From NCBI GenBank assembly GCA_037953745.1, contig JBAKBP010007136.1:1-64000 (forward strand): a stretch of DNA of 64,000 nt, written 5' to 3'. This DNA comes from Lithodes maja (taxonomy: Eukaryota > Arthropoda > Malacostraca > Decapoda > Lithodidae). The notes under the pieces were generated by a model, which had not been told where the DNA came from, searched no databases, and saw only the letters and a program-made list of their open reading frames with translations. Positions within the stretch are counted from its first letter, which is position 1, and every line of letters starts with the position of its first letter. A program made the translations under genes and the position numbers. Of the stretch, positions 9,976 to 21,433 are shown in pieces.

Positions 9976-11290
9976 CCGGACATTACTTAAATTATATAAT
10001 GCCACAATATTATCTGTTCTTGATTATGGTTGTACTATTTACGGAACTGCCTCCCCCGCTATCCTTGCTACCATTAACCCAGTCTATCGCTTAGGGGTAC
10101 GCATAAGTTCAGGTGCATTTAGGTCTTCACGTATAATTATACAACCTTCTCGCGGAGGCGGGTACGTTGCCACTTCCGATGCATCGACAGTTGGTAACGA
10201 TGCGAATGGCGATCCGTTGTAGGGCTGACCCTTCCCTGCAAGGTCTTTTTAAAGATGCCGTGGACACATCATCGTCTAGGCATGTTACTTTTCCGGATGT
10301 CTCATGTCAACTCCTATCAACTTATGGAATACCTTACCCTTCACCACCCCCACCCCTTGACTTTACTCCGTGGTGCCTATGGCGCCCTGATGTTAGTTTC
10401 CTACTCGCCGACCTCCCTTCCTCACTGCCGCACTGCAGCCCTCAACCACCTACTTGGCCATGCTCCTGCCACTTTTATTTATAAGGATGGGTCCAAGGAT
10501 GCCTCCTCTGTGGGCTATGTCGTTGTTTCTGAGTATGGAACTCGTCAGTGTACTCTCCATCGCCACTCTTCCATCTTTACGGCAGAAATCCTTGCAATTA
10601 AGAGTGCCCTCAACCTGGCAACCACACTACCTGTTAATGTCCCTAGTACTGTATTGTCATATGCAGTGACTCTCAAAGCGCACTACTAGCACTTAATAAT
10701 TTTGCACCCAGGGAAAATCTGACGTGTAGTATTATCCATGATCTCCTTAAGTCGGGACGTCGCATTACGCTCTGCTGGATACCCACTCATGTGGGGATCC
10801 CTGGGAATGAAAGAGTAGACTCTTTGGCGAAACGGGCGTGTCAAGGCTCGCCAACACCTTGCCTCGAGCGCCCCACAGACATTTTCCCCATTCTCCGTGA
10901 ACGGGTATGGGCAGCTTGGCAGAGGGAGTGGTCAGCTATTGACACTAGTAATCATCTTCGCTCTCTTCAGACTTTGGTTAATCGTTGGCATACTCGCTTG
11001 ACTCATTTCGCAGGAATCAAGTTGTCTTAACGCGCTTGGGCATCGGGCACACACGGTATACACATAGCCATCTTATGACTTCACCTCCAGACACTCCACC
11101 ATATTGCCGACGTTGCCAAACCCCGCATCGCGGTTCGTCACATTCTCTGTGAGTGCCCATTGTATGAGCGGGAACGCCGACTTCATTTACGTACCAATTC
11201 TGTCCACACTATCTTAGCTATTTCACCATCATTTACCTTCTCCCCTATCCGCCAGTACCTGACAGCGATTAATTTATTTCATGAAATCTG
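9976..11290 (+). pseudogene. I-clade LINE RNase H domain and C-terminal region
   Basis: It contains an RNase H-like fold in pieces: FIYKDGSKDASSVGY (first catalytic Asp), IFTAEILAIKSAL (Glu), a damaged third motif near 10665, and ITLCWIPTHVGIPGNERVDSLAK (His and last Asp). A C-terminal Cys/His stretch (CRRCQTP, HSLCECPLY) follows at 11108-11165, ending about 11290. Several frameshifts separate the parts. This domain degrades the RNA template during TPRT. Confidence 0.85.
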
Positions 11291-11746
11291 ATTGACGTCC
11301 TTCATTTACAGTACCGCATTTATTTACGTACCAATTCTATCCACTATATCCTAGCTATTTTGTCAACATTTACCTTCTACCCTATTTACCAGTACTTAAC
11401 AGCATTTGATTTATTTTGTGAAAACTGATTGTCGTCCTTCAGATACCGCATTCTAATCCCTTCCGTCATATTTCCGTTCACCAGCCTTATGAGGGCCCCG
11501 GCCCAGTAGGCTGACATATTACATCTTTCTCTCTCTCTCTCTAATGTGTGATTCTTTTAACCCTCTCAGTATCCAATAACACATACAGTACTTTCCTTTT
11601 ATTCAGTTTAGGGAGGACCTCTATTATTTTAGTAAGTCAAAACCAACTATTATATTTCTGACTCCCACATATTCTTCTCAAGCTGAATAAAGTTGTCTAG
11701 TGATAGCCAGTACAAACTGTCATAACGTGTCATGCTTCTCAAGGAG
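11291..11746 (+). other. I-clade LINE 3' region and flank
   Basis: Non-coding. A stretch of about 110 bp is repeated in diverged form (11208-11300 and 11322-11420: ...ACGTACCAATTCT...TACCTTCT...CAGTA). There is a CT run at 11524-11543. No gene is seen. Confidence 0.5.
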
Positions 11747-12120
11747 TTAAGGGGATGACGGTCGTTTTTCTGGTCCCCTTTCTCCCTCGTGGTTAGTCCC
11801 ATTAGCTTTGAGATTTTTAGACGTTTGGCCCATTTTTTGGCGATTTTAAGACCTTTCGTCCCATTTGTTTGGCGATTTTAAGACCTTTCGTCCCATTTGT
11901 TTGGCGATTTTAAGACCTTTCGTCCTATTTCGTTATAAATTTTAATACCTATCATGCCATTTAGGTGTAGATTTTTTCCTGGCGAGCGATAGCGAGACTG
12001 TAATTGTAAGAGGAACCAGCCTTTGGTCGGGACATTTTTCTACTGAAAAATGTACAAATTTATCTGGAGGGAGGGGGGGGGGGGGGTCTAGGGGATGTTT
12101 TTTCAAGTTTGAGGGATGTA
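11747..12120. mobile_element. D element: short inverted-repeat DNA transposon copy
   Basis: The left end AAGGGGATGACGG and the internal blocks TGGCGATTTTAAGACCTTTCGT, CCTGGCGAG(C/T)GATAGCGAG and GAGGAACCAGCCTTTGG recur at 20842-21140, 27990-28180 and (antisense) 31417-31750. The block around GGCGATTTTAAGACC is tandemly repeated about 4 times here. No protein is encoded. The 31417-31750 copy shows the ends best. Confidence 0.65.
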
Positions 12121-12244
12121 TAGCGAGAAAACTAAGAATTTATGAATGAATGAATTTATAGGCCAAAAGAGCAGTCAGTGTTCCCTTAAATATAATTTGA
12201 AGGATAACAGGAAACTAATACTGGTTTTTAGTAATTTTATCAAG

Positions 12245-12595
12245 ATTAAAAGCTTATATGTACGCTATTTATATAACCGGTATATAAATTAAAGCTTATA
12301 TGTACGCTAGGCTACATTTATATAACCGGTATATAAATTAAAGCTTATAATTATGTACGCTAGGCTACATTTATATAACCGGTATATAAATTAAAGCTTA
12401 TATGTACGCTAGGCTACATTTATATAACCGGTATATAAATTAAAGCTTATATGTACGCTAGGCTACATTTATATAACCGGTATATAAATTAAAGCTTATA
12501 TGTACGCTAGGCTACATTTATATTACCGGCATATAAATTAAAACTTATATGTACGCTAGGCTACATTTATATAACCGGTATATAAATTAAAACCG
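12245..12595. repeat. 49-bp minisatellite, about 7 units
   Basis: The tandem unit contains AAAGCTTATATGTACGCTAG then GCTACATTTATATAACCGGT and ATATAAATT. The first unit lacks the middle word and one unit carries a small insertion. No coding signal. Confidence 0.9.
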
Positions 12596-12999
12596 CATCA
12601 GTATCGAATATCAAATTATAAAACTTAACAGACCTTTACTTCACAACTAAGTAGTGAAACTAAATTGGAAGTTTCTTAAAAGTAAAAAGAATAAGTGCTA
12701 AATAATGTTAAAAACAAACTGCTGTATAGTACTTAAGTATGCACTAAATTAAACTGCCTAACACAGTGTATGATATACTGTACTTAGAAATTCAGTAATA
12801 CAGGGTACAGTATTTAAAAATACAGTATTTAACAAATTGTAAAACAGCAGCATCCAACTTAATATATAGTTAATATATAAAACAATATTATCATTGTATA
12901 AAAACTATTAAATATTAAAATTATAAAACAATTCTCACATGAGATTTTTCACAATTATCCATTTTAGCGGTACACTTGTATAACAATCAATATTCATAG

Positions 13000-13165
13000 G
13001 TGAAATTCAGTACGGTAATAATTTGTATTTGCGCTACTTGAACATTTCAAAATATTTGTATAACAAAATATAACAATCCTAGGTGAAATTCAGTACGGTA
13101 ATAATTTGTATTTGCACTACTTGAACATTTCAAAATATTTGTATAACAAAATATAACAATCCTAC
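13000..13165. repeat. 81-bp direct duplication
   Basis: Two adjacent copies of a block starting GGTGAAATTCAGTACGGTAA and ending ATATAACAATCCTA lie at about 12999-13079 and 13080-13163. Confidence 0.85.
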
Positions 13166-14107
13166 ACACACATAAAGCACAAATTAAGCAGCGGTACGGA
13201 GCATAAAGTAAAAGTGTAACAACTGTACTATGGCCATTCAATAATTATATAAGATGTCCGTTTCCACAAAATATGAACTCCACCCTTAAATGGACAGTGA
13301 GATTATACTTATGCCAACAGCTTCTAAATATTAAGTAATGCCAACATAAACACCCACCACCTCCTCCTTTAACCTCAACCACCACCACCATGACCACCTC
13401 CTCTTGCCAGCTGAACAGAGTAATACTTTCAAGATAGAATCCTGTTGTTGTTGGAGTTCCCCAGGGGGACCTCAAAGGGAACCTCAAATGACACTTCTTA
13501 AGACCCCCAACAATTTTGTTTTGAGTCGCAAAAATGTCCTGGATGATGATTTGGCAGTCTGCAACATCCATGTCCTTTCCTTTACTTAATTCAACACTAT
13601 CTCTCGTATACCAAAGTTGACCTTATCTCTCTCACTCGGATTGGCTTGTTTCTTACATAATTTTTGAATGGTAATGTAATGGTTAAAAAGTTATTTCAGT
13701 ATAATATTCTGCAGTAAGCCATATAAAATATCACATTAAAGCAATCATTAAGTAACATTGCTACCATGATGTACTTAACTGAAGTAATAAAACAAACTAA
13801 AGAGTGCTACAATATCAGCATAGACAGGGTTAGTGGGAATTCTTACTAATATCCAAGATTCAGTACACCGATTCAAAATTACATTAAACTTAAATTGTAC
13901 ATTATTATGACAAAAGTATCTTGCATAGCAGAGGAAATTTTGATAGGTCCATGTTATATGACGGAAAAGTTGCTAAACATTTTTGATCATTTCTGCATTT
14001 TTAATCACAGTGATATTTACTTGAAAGTAATGGTGCTCCGTAGACCTATGCAGCCCTTCATAGATTGAAATACACAAATAGTTTCAAATAGCTACCCCCT
14101 GGTAATG
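13166..14107. other. No gene seen; AT-rich sequence
   Basis: A low-complexity (ACC)n stretch at 13355-13395 produces spurious open frames. I recognise no repeat family, RNA or coding exon here. Confidence 0.5.
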
Positions 14108-14551
14108 CCAGTATCACACAAATTGACTAATTCCTTGAACGTGACGGTAGTGCGTTGTTATGTGTGCGATTAGTTTGCTTGGGAAACAGATTAACTTGCT
14201 CATGTAGTGATGTAAACCCTATGTGGTGGATTGTGTTCTTTTATTTCATAAATTTTATTATAGTAAGCGTTGTTTCCACATAGCGATTTTGATTAGTTAT
14301 TTTGCCTTTATATTGTCTTTGTCCCAGTTTTGGTTTGCTTAGTTTGCAAGTTTTACATTTTAATAGTCAACATTCGATGATTAACATTTTTCTGGCAACA
14401 TTTCTTGAATATTTTGCACTGGTATTGGAAACTAGACTGATATAGATTAATTTAGGCAACCAAAATATTTTAAATGTTAACCTCATAAACTGCCAGACCA
14501 GTGTTGAGGATAAATATTGAGGGAAAAACCGCTCGTGTGATACCGGCTTAA
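14108..14551. mobile_element. E element: composite inverted-repeat element
   Basis: The left terminus GCCAGTATCACAC and the right terminus GTGTGATACCGGC form a terminal inverted repeat. The outer part matches the compact 207-bp element at 31206-31412. An extra block of about 240 bp (14122-14362, from TTGACTAATTCC to GTTTTACATTTTA) is inserted next to the left terminus. This extra block (E1) occurs on its own at 21170-21310, 24935-25050, 27730-27960, 28330-28450 and 29640-30470. Confidence 0.7.
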
Positions 14552-15064
14552 CTGACACACAATGCTGGGAGGCTAACTACATGTACGGTTGCCCAAATGA
14601 AATGATACCCACTCCATAATTTAATGTATTGAAGGAATAATAGTATAATGGAATTATAATTATACTTCGTTATGCAGCACTTGACCCTTCACGCACCTGT
14701 GGACGCGGGGGTTACCGATTAGCATTCGGAAATATAATTACCTCCAAAGTTACTTTTCTGCCCACAGCAAAGATAACTGCTGAGGTTGAAATAACTAAAC
14801 TAAAGGTTTCTAAGCACCCCTGATGGTTACAAAGGCTTTTAAGTATCCCAGAATAGGCTCAAATCGCATCCTGTGCGTGAAAGGGTTAATTCATATGATC
14901 AATGATGTTATACAAAACAAAAAATCTTGTAAGTCGCACTATTATTCTTCTTATAAAAATCGCTTAGTGTGTACACATTTATGAGGCTGTACAGTATATA
15001 GTTTGTTAGGATTGGTGTGACACTTTAGCTTAGCTGGTAGTCCACCATTTCCTTGCCTGTGAAT

Positions 15065-15210
15065 CTTGACATGTACTGTATGTTGGTGATGGGGTAGGCA
15101 TGTACTGTACCCAAAAACAATGCCATAATCCTGCAATTATTATGACATCTGAAGGCATGTACTGTATGTTGGTGATGGGATAGGCATGTACCCATAAACA
15201 ATGCCATAAT
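15065..15210. repeat. Local duplication
   Basis: GGCATGTACTGTA, TTGGTGATGGG and AACAATGCCATAATCC are repeated at about 15068-15132 and 15153-15213. Confidence 0.7.
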
Positions 15211-15383
15211 CCTACCTAATGCCAACTGGAGGCCACCAAAACAGACACTCTACCACCCTCAGGAGAACTAGTCTATTAAGGGGCACACATCGGCTGAACA
15301 GCTCAACCAGTGCCAGCTCAACCAATACTGTACTGTTAGGTTAAGTTGGGTTACGGCATCAATTAGGCACTGGTTGGAATGGT

Positions 15384-15594
15384 TTACAGGTCTCCCTCAC
15401 GATCCGATGCCCCAATTTACGATATATTATAATTTTGTTATTACTGTACAAGGTGTTTGGGTTTGGGTTTTGGCTGGTCTAAGAACGCATCCCCGTTTAC
15501 CCCATTAATTTTAGGGTTCACTATACAATTTTTCTATTAAGATCGGGTTTTCAGGAACGTAACCCAATCGTATATCGAGGGAGACCTTTACTGG
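15384..15594. mobile_element. F element: short inverted-repeat DNA transposon
   Basis: The ends are ACAGGTCTCCCTC and GAGGGAGACC, inverted, bounding about 210 bp with the internal word GGTTTTCAGGAACGTAACCC. Other copies are at 17740-17940 and 44896-45716 (split). Ends and size fit a non-autonomous Tc1/mariner- or pogo-type element. No coding. Confidence 0.75.
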
Positions 15595-16012
15595 TCGAGT
15601 TGTCTGGGAACCTACAGGCTGACTTCCGTTTATGTACCTTACAGTACATGGAAAATTGTCTCCAAAAGACCTACAACTAGAAATGGTTTAGATTAGCTGC
15701 ATTAGTTAGGCATAAAAACACATTTTGGACTTTAATATGAATGCCTAGTGGGAAACAAAGTGGCTAACTGGAATCCCGAAACAACAATCAAGATTTTTTC
15801 TGGCCACAAGAATGGTATAAATCCTGTTGTGTGTTTAGAATCAAGTTACATAAATGCTTTCCCACTCTATATAAATGCCTGAATGTTACATTATACCAGT
15901 CAAGACATTAGACTAAAATATTTTCTTACACGTCTTCCGATTGTTAAGTAAGTGGTGTACAACATAACTCTATCCTGCTTTATTCATATTTATAATACCC
16001 ATTATTCTTGGT

Positions 16013-16250
16013 GGTTGTTGTTGTTGTTGTTGTTCCCCAGGCTGTCTAACCAAGCAGCCCCAAGGCCCCGAGCAAAGCCAAGGCCATAACCGAGCCGCCC
16101 CACAGAACCCTCCCTGCCTACCACAAAAAAGCCTGGGTGACCGAAGCTGCTCCCAGGCGAGGAGTTAAGGAGGGTGCGGAAACGCCCGGGATACCAAAGC
16201 CCCACCAAAGGCCCTGTGCCCCTCAGCAATTATAAAGGGAAAGCTGATGT
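16013..16250 (-). mobile_element. SINE-N, 5'-truncated copy
   Basis: On the minus strand it ends with GGGGC...GACAGCCTGGGGAAC and an (AAC)n tail (GTT repeats at 16014-16034). It matches the 3' half of the longer copies at 42491-42905 and 45080-45601. No protein function; the short open frame is fortuitous. Confidence 0.8.
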
Positions 16251-16340
16251 TTAATTGTCTTTCCTTTTTCACTCTTCCTTGGATAAACAAACTAACTTTA
16301 ATCTCAAATTTGTCTCTTGTTCTTTCAATGTTCTCACTGT

Positions 16341-16501
16341 TTTGATGAATCCAAACCTCTTTTTCTGTAAACAAGAAATACTACCGGTACTTATTTTCTG
16401 GTCACAATTATATCAGGTTGTTTTGATGAATCCAAACCTTTTTTTCTGTAAACATGAAATACTGTAAAACTTATTTTCTGGTCACAATTTTATCAGGTTG
16501 T
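16341..16501. repeat. 80-bp direct duplication
   Basis: Two adjacent units start TTTTGATGAATCCAAACC at 16341 and 16421 and end TATCAGGTTG. Confidence 0.9.
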
Positions 16502-17272
16502 TAATTGTCAAGATTGAACTGACGGTACATCGTGAGGGTTGAACCCCTGCTACCCGGCCACAAATGTAGTTTCTTATCTCCAAAACCATAACCTTACAGC
16601 AGTTCCATAATACAGGTGCTCCTCATTTAAAGTTAACTCATTTATTTATAAGTTTTCATTAATCCACTGTTTATTAATTAGGGAACAAAATTATTGACAA
16701 TATGTAAATTGGACAAAAATAGTCCAAAACGGGATAAAAATGGCAAAAAATCATTGCTTCACTTAAAGTGGTTTCGTTTAGAGTCATGATTTTCAGGAAC
16801 GTAACTACAACTGGAAGTGAGAAATTACTGTACTGAGAACTGCTTTTAACAACTCTCTTGACTATTGTGAGAGTATTTTGATCAACATATCCTACAACCT
16901 TTACTGTTTTCTGGCTTTTAGACTATAAGATACTATGTAAGGACAATAAAATTATGTGGATATCAACAAATGGATTATGATTAAAGTTTCCAGGTGCTAA
17001 GGAATCTGCAGTATAACATGCCACTCTTTCTACTTTACACTCTAGCATGGAAAGGGGGTGCGAGATCCTCATGTTACTTAACTGTATTAATGATCAAATT
17101 TGGTTATTTTACATCAGTTCTTGCATTAAGTTTGGCCGAGGGAGTAAGGCCTTTTGATTCTGCTTTTGAAAGTAGATGAAATTAGACTGTAATTTCTAAT
17201 AGGGATAGGGAATCTTAGTTACAATATTTTAAGGGGCAACAATACATATACAGTATAAGGTGTTTTGTAGAA
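16502..17272. other. No gene seen
   Basis: AT-rich unique-looking sequence. I see no repeat family or convincing exon. Confidence 0.5.
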
Positions 17273-17478
17273 TAATGACAAATACAAATGGGACTGCTCT
17301 GGGTCTGCTCCTTCAGTGTTCATGGTTATAATCCACTTAGTGGAAATGGCACTGTGGAGTGGGTCAGTCGGGGCATGTCTGGGAGCCTGGAGGCAGTTTC
17401 TGCCATGGCCATCCCTTTTGGGGCGCTTCCTCTGGAAGCGAGGCGTCAGATTTGATGATGATGATGACAATACAAAAA
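17273..17478 (+). mobile_element. SINE-G fragment with (GAT)n tail and target duplication
   Basis: The body at 17288-17462 matches the antisense copies at 32637-32831 and 37550-37697 and ends in a (GAT)n tail. Near-identical flanks (ATGACAAATACAAA at about 17274 and ATGACAATACAAAA at about 17464, differing by one base deletion) look like a target-site duplication of 13-14 bp. It is 5'-truncated. Confidence 0.75.
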
Positions 17479-17583
17479 TTTGATAAATACCTGTATGGTG
17501 TAACCCAAGCTTTTGATTTTGAATCTTCATATCCCATAATATTTTGATACAAATCTTGTATTTTTTTAAGTATCACAACATTT

Positions 17584-17780
17584 AATGTACAGGTCTCCCT
17601 CACTATCAGATGCCCTGATTTACATGTACAGGTCTCCCTCACTATCAGATGCCCTGATTTACATGTACAGGTCTCCCTCACTATCCGATGCCCTGATTTA
17701 CATGTACAGGTCTCCCTCACTATCCGATGCCCTGATTTACATGTACAGGTCTCCCTCACTATCAGATGCCCTGATTTCTG
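17584..17780. repeat. 39-bp minisatellite made from the end of an F element
   Basis: Five tandem units of 39 bp each contain ACAGGTCTCCCTCACTATC and GATGCCCTGATTTAC. The unit is the terminal repeat region of the F element that follows, so the array is an expansion of a transposon end. Confidence 0.9.
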
Positions 17781-17940
17781 ATATTATTATAGTTTTTTAG
17801 GTGTTTGGGTTTGGGTCTTGGCTGGTTTGAGTATGCATCCCCATTTACACCATTAATCTTAGGGTTCGCTGTACGATTTTTCTATTTAAGATCGGGTTTT
17901 CAGGAACGTAACCCAATCGTAAATCGAGGGAGACCTGTAT
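17740..17940. mobile_element. F element, copy with an amplified left terminus
   Basis: The last array unit continues into the F-element body (GTGTTTGGGTTTGGG, GGTTTTCAGGAACGTAACCC) and ends with the inverted terminus GAGGGAGACCTGTA at 17926-17939. Confidence 0.8.
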
Positions 17941-18039
17941 CAGAAACTTTAAACTGATATAACAGTAATAGAACAACTATAATCTACATTACAGTAAAGG
18001 GTTCATAAATCGTTCATTACCAGTTCCTCAAATCCTCCA

Positions 18040-18330
18040 AATTAACCTCTTCAGCACAATGATGCCTTTTTGACCATTAACTCTGGCTACAATGATGCCT
18101 TTTTGACCATTAACTCTGGCTACAATGATGCCTTTTTGACCATTAACTCTGGCTACAATGATGCCTTTTTGACCATTAACTCTGGCTACAATGATGCCTT
18201 TTTGACCATTAACTCTGGCTACAATGATGCCTTTTTGACCATTAACTCTGGCTACAATGATGCCTTTTTGACCATTAACTCTGGCTACAATGATGCCTTT
18301 TTGACCATTAACTCTGGCTACAATTAGACA
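18040..18330. repeat. 33-bp minisatellite, 8 units
   Basis: Unit ACAATGATGCCTTTTTGACC plus ATTAACTCTGGCT, eight nearly identical copies at 18056-18320. The period is a multiple of three, so it yields an open 11-residue repeat with no sign of being a real protein. The flanking words (TTAACCTCTTCAGCAC on the left) resemble the TTAA-flanked element at 21434-21962, so the array probably grew inside such an element. Confidence 0.9.
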
Positions 18331-18431
18331 ATTTTACGTAGTTTAAGAAGGACCTATGTTAATCCGAGGATTTATTGAGATCGTATTTGCTCCTTTCCTA
18401 AAGGTAGATTAAAAGCTAAAGAAAATTAATA

Positions 18432-18556
18432 TAAACACTGTATGAGGAGGAGCACTTTATTAACAACGTTTCGCAGATAGCTTCTTCCGGTCACTAACCT
18501 GAAGAAGCTATCTGCGAAACGTTGTCAATAAAGTGCTCCTCCTCATATGGTGTTTA
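18432..18556. repeat. Near-perfect hairpin, about 52-bp arms
   Basis: The left arm (about 18434-18489: ATGAGGAGGAGCACTTTATT...CAGATAGCTTCTT) is the inverse of the right arm (about 18501-18555), with one or two mismatches and a loop of about 12-14 bases. It could be a tiny foldback element or a structured RNA; nothing decides this. Confidence 0.85.
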
Positions 18557-18666
18557 TATTCATTCTGTCAACTTTTTAAAGATATTTCAACACTAAAGAA
18601 AATAGTCAAAGCTTAGGAAGGACCTTTAGCAATAATAAGGCTTCAAACTATCTCAAACCAACCCTT

Positions 18667-19244
18667 TTAACTCAATGGCTGCGGGCTGTTATATAAAAAA
18701 TACGGACATCACTGCGGACCTTGTCATATGACAATTGCCGTATATCGGCCTAGTACAGTATAAGGCCTGGGAGGCAAGCGAGTCAAAGCAGCGGAGGTCA
18801 GCCCCATCCACCGCCAGACGTGTCTGGGCGAAGAGTAACGTACCTGGGAGCCATCTCCAGCTACCTTATACACTTGGGTATAGCAAAAACCGCTGAAAAT
18901 CAAAATTTTTACCAATTTAGCGCCTCCTTTGCAATATTGTTGCACGGCAACCAGTGGTCCTACAGACATAATTCAGGTGCCATTGGAAAGATCTATTCCT
19001 CTACTTTAAGTGGTATATCATTGATGTACATTGTAGTTCTTGTTCATACATGAAAATGTGCAGAGAATGAAGGTAACTTTTACTTCCAAACCCTCGTATG
19101 GCACAGTGGTGATCAAGCAATTGTCATATGAGAAGTGCCGCAGTAATTGCGTTAACTACCACAGATACTTCCAAAGTTGCACAATATCATCTAAATATAG
19201 CTAGAATAAAATATAACACACGTCGCTGGTATTCAAAGGGTTAA
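18667..19244. mobile_element. piggyBac-like miniature element (TTAA-flanked)
   Basis: TTAA at 18667-18670 and 19241-19244; the right end AAGGGTTAA shows terminal CCCTT. The core (TTGCACGGCAACCAGTGGTC, TGCCATTGGAAAG) is a diverged relative of 3176-3653. No coding. Confidence 0.65.
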
Positions 19245-19612
19245 CTGCAGTACTGTACACTATAAATCTCTTAACCAAAACAACCTACTTGTGAGCTTAC
19301 AGTAATAGCACACAGACTATCTCACATCAGTGTCGGTGAAGGCAAACATTCTACACTACTATCCAGGTTACACGGTATAAAACTCCACTTGATTAAAATG
19401 CATGGATTTGATTAAAACTTTAAACTTAGCTTAGTAAATTTTAAGCTTACACTAATGCTAACATTATTCTATAAGTAAATTATCAAATATATAGTGCTGG
19501 GAACTTGGAACAAATAAAAATAAAAATAATAACATATAAAGTATGTATGTATATATATACAGTATATATATATATATTAAACAGTATACCGGTATTCAAT
19601 TGTTTCTTAGTA

Positions 19613-20682
19613 CAGTACAAGTTGGTCCTCTGGTAACGCTTGTTTTAGAAACGCGGATTTGGTGGCATGCGGTACACCCCAAATATCCAAAATGTTACTA
19701 ACGCGGTCAATACTTAGACTGGCGCGGGGTCCAGCTGGGCTCCGAACCTTTACTCCCGACTTTCGTAGCTCATATCTCTTCAAATATATGGCCTAACCAA
19801 GTTTTTATGCATACCGGAGGTAGATATGATCGTTCCCGTGCATTGGGTGAATACTAGCACACTCCACATTGTGTAGTTAATGTGTGAGGTGAGAATAATT
19901 ACCGAAACGCACTTATGTTATTGTTTGGCTGTCGAGTGAGTGTGTGTGTTGTCATTGTGTGGACAAAATGGCTATGCTATCTCGGTCGCCGAATCTTTAC
20001 TTACGACTTTCGTAATTTACCGATGCTCATATCTCTGCAAATAAATGGCCTAACCAAGTGTTTATGCCTACCAGAGGTAGATATGATCGTTGTTGTGCGT
20101 TGGGTGAAGACTAGAACACCCTACATTGTGTAGTTATTGTGTGAGGTGAGAAATAATAAGACGGCGAGTTAGGCGGGAATTCCGAAGCTACGATTTTCGT
20201 AATTTACCGATGCTCATATCTCTGCAAATAAATGGCCTAACCAAGTGTTTATGCATACCAGAGGTAGATATGATCGTTGTTGTGCGTTGGGTGAAGACTA
20301 AAACACCCTACAATGTGTAGTTATTGTGTGAGGTGAGAAATATGATGGAGGGATTTCAGAGCTTCGATCGAAAAATGTCGGCTACTGCTGTGACTCTCTC
20401 TCTTTAGCCTAGCTGCCTAGCCTAAACAAAATATTTATTCAGGGGTAAGAGTTGTTGCAATGGGCAAATCAACTCATTGCACATGTCAAATAACCTTTAT
20501 AATTGATTTAATTATTATAACATAGGCTTCTATGGAGAAAAAGTGGACTTTTTAGAAATCTTCAGAACACCAAGGTACAGTACCTTTAACATGTAAACAT
20601 ATGGGTTCGGTAACACGGATTTTGCTAACACGGGCGGTAACCAGAACACATTGGCCACGTTAATGGAGGACCAACTGTATAG
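19613..20682. mobile_element. H element: about 1.07-kb inverted-repeat element with internal tandem units
   Basis: The ends TACAG..AGTTGGTCCTC and GAGGACCAACTGTA are inverted and begin and end with TA, as in Tc1/mariner or pogo elements. Inside, a roughly 180-bp unit (CGTAATTTACCGATGCTCAT ... GGTGAGAAAT) is repeated about three times (19740-19890 diverged; 19975-20155; 20185-20340). No transposase is seen. Confidence 0.7.
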
Positions 20683-20841
20683 TAATAATAAAGATGCCAG
20701 TTTTATATCTGTTCAGCTGCTCGAAAGATACTCGTATGGAAGATTATTACATTACACTGCCGGCTTAATTATTTATGTTTTTTTTTACCTAACTTACTCC
20801 TAAAAATATTCCCATAAATCACATAATGTTGTGTACTAGAC

Positions 20842-21310
20842 TATAAGGGGAGATTTTAACGTTTTTTTTTTTTTTTCTGGACCCCCTCCGTCTGCCTCAT
20901 GTTTAGCTCTTTTGTTTCGAGATGTTAAGACGTTAGCACTCGTTAGTTGGCGATTTTCAGAACTTTTGCCCCATTTCTGTCAATTTTAAGACCTTTCGTG
21001 CCATTTAGGTGTCAATTCTTTCCTGGCGAGTGATAGCAAGCCTGTAATTTAAGAGGAACCAGCCTTTGGCTGGGAAATTTTTATATCGAAAAATGTACAA
21101 ATTTATCTTGAAAGGGGGTCTAGGGGTTGTAATTATAAGCTTGATTGAGGTCTAGGGAGCAAACTCTGTTCTTGTGTTCTTTTATTTATAATATTTTTTA
21201 CTAAAGCGTTGTTTCCACAGAGATTTTGATAATTCTTTGGTCTTTTTACTGTGTTCGTCTAAGTTTTGGTTTGTTTATTTTGCAAGTTTTACATTATAAC
21301 CTCCCCTAAA
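20842..21310. mobile_element. D element copy followed by E1 block
   Basis: The start TAAGGGGAGATTTTAAC and the internal GGCGATTTTCAGAAC, CCTGGCGAGTGATAGC, GAGGAACCAGCCTTTGG are D-element words. From about 21170 the sequence switches to the E1 block (TTGTTTCCACAGAGATTTTG ... GCAAGTTTTACATTATAA). Confidence 0.65.
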
Positions 21311-21433
21311 CCAGCAACAACGGTGGTCAGTGTGGTGATTACTCTAACCTTCAACCAAATATTTGTAGTTCCAAGTATATACAGTACCAGTTTAGTCCCA
21401 GCACTACAGATGTTGATAAACCAATAAAAGTAC

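Larger units (their letters stand above)
1..11560 (+). mobile_element. I-clade non-LTR retrotransposon, 5'-incomplete, split by nested insertions
   Basis: The pieces at 1-325, 7531-8017 and 8601-11560 read as one LINE in order: apurinic-type endonuclease, reverse transcriptase, RNase H, and a C-terminal cysteine/histidine stretch. An RNase H domain after the RT is typical of the I group, so I assign it there. The left end is cut by the window edge. A 7.2-kb RTE LINE (326-7530) and a CR1-like fragment (8018-8600) interrupt it. Frameshifts and stops make it inactive. The exact right end is uncertain; a CT-rich run at 11521-11543 lies near it. Confidence 0.85.

Noticed and set aside
18070..18327. 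Open frame encoding an 11-residue repeat (TINSGYNDAFL)
   Set aside because: 33-bp minisatellite with a period divisible by three; no start context, no family.
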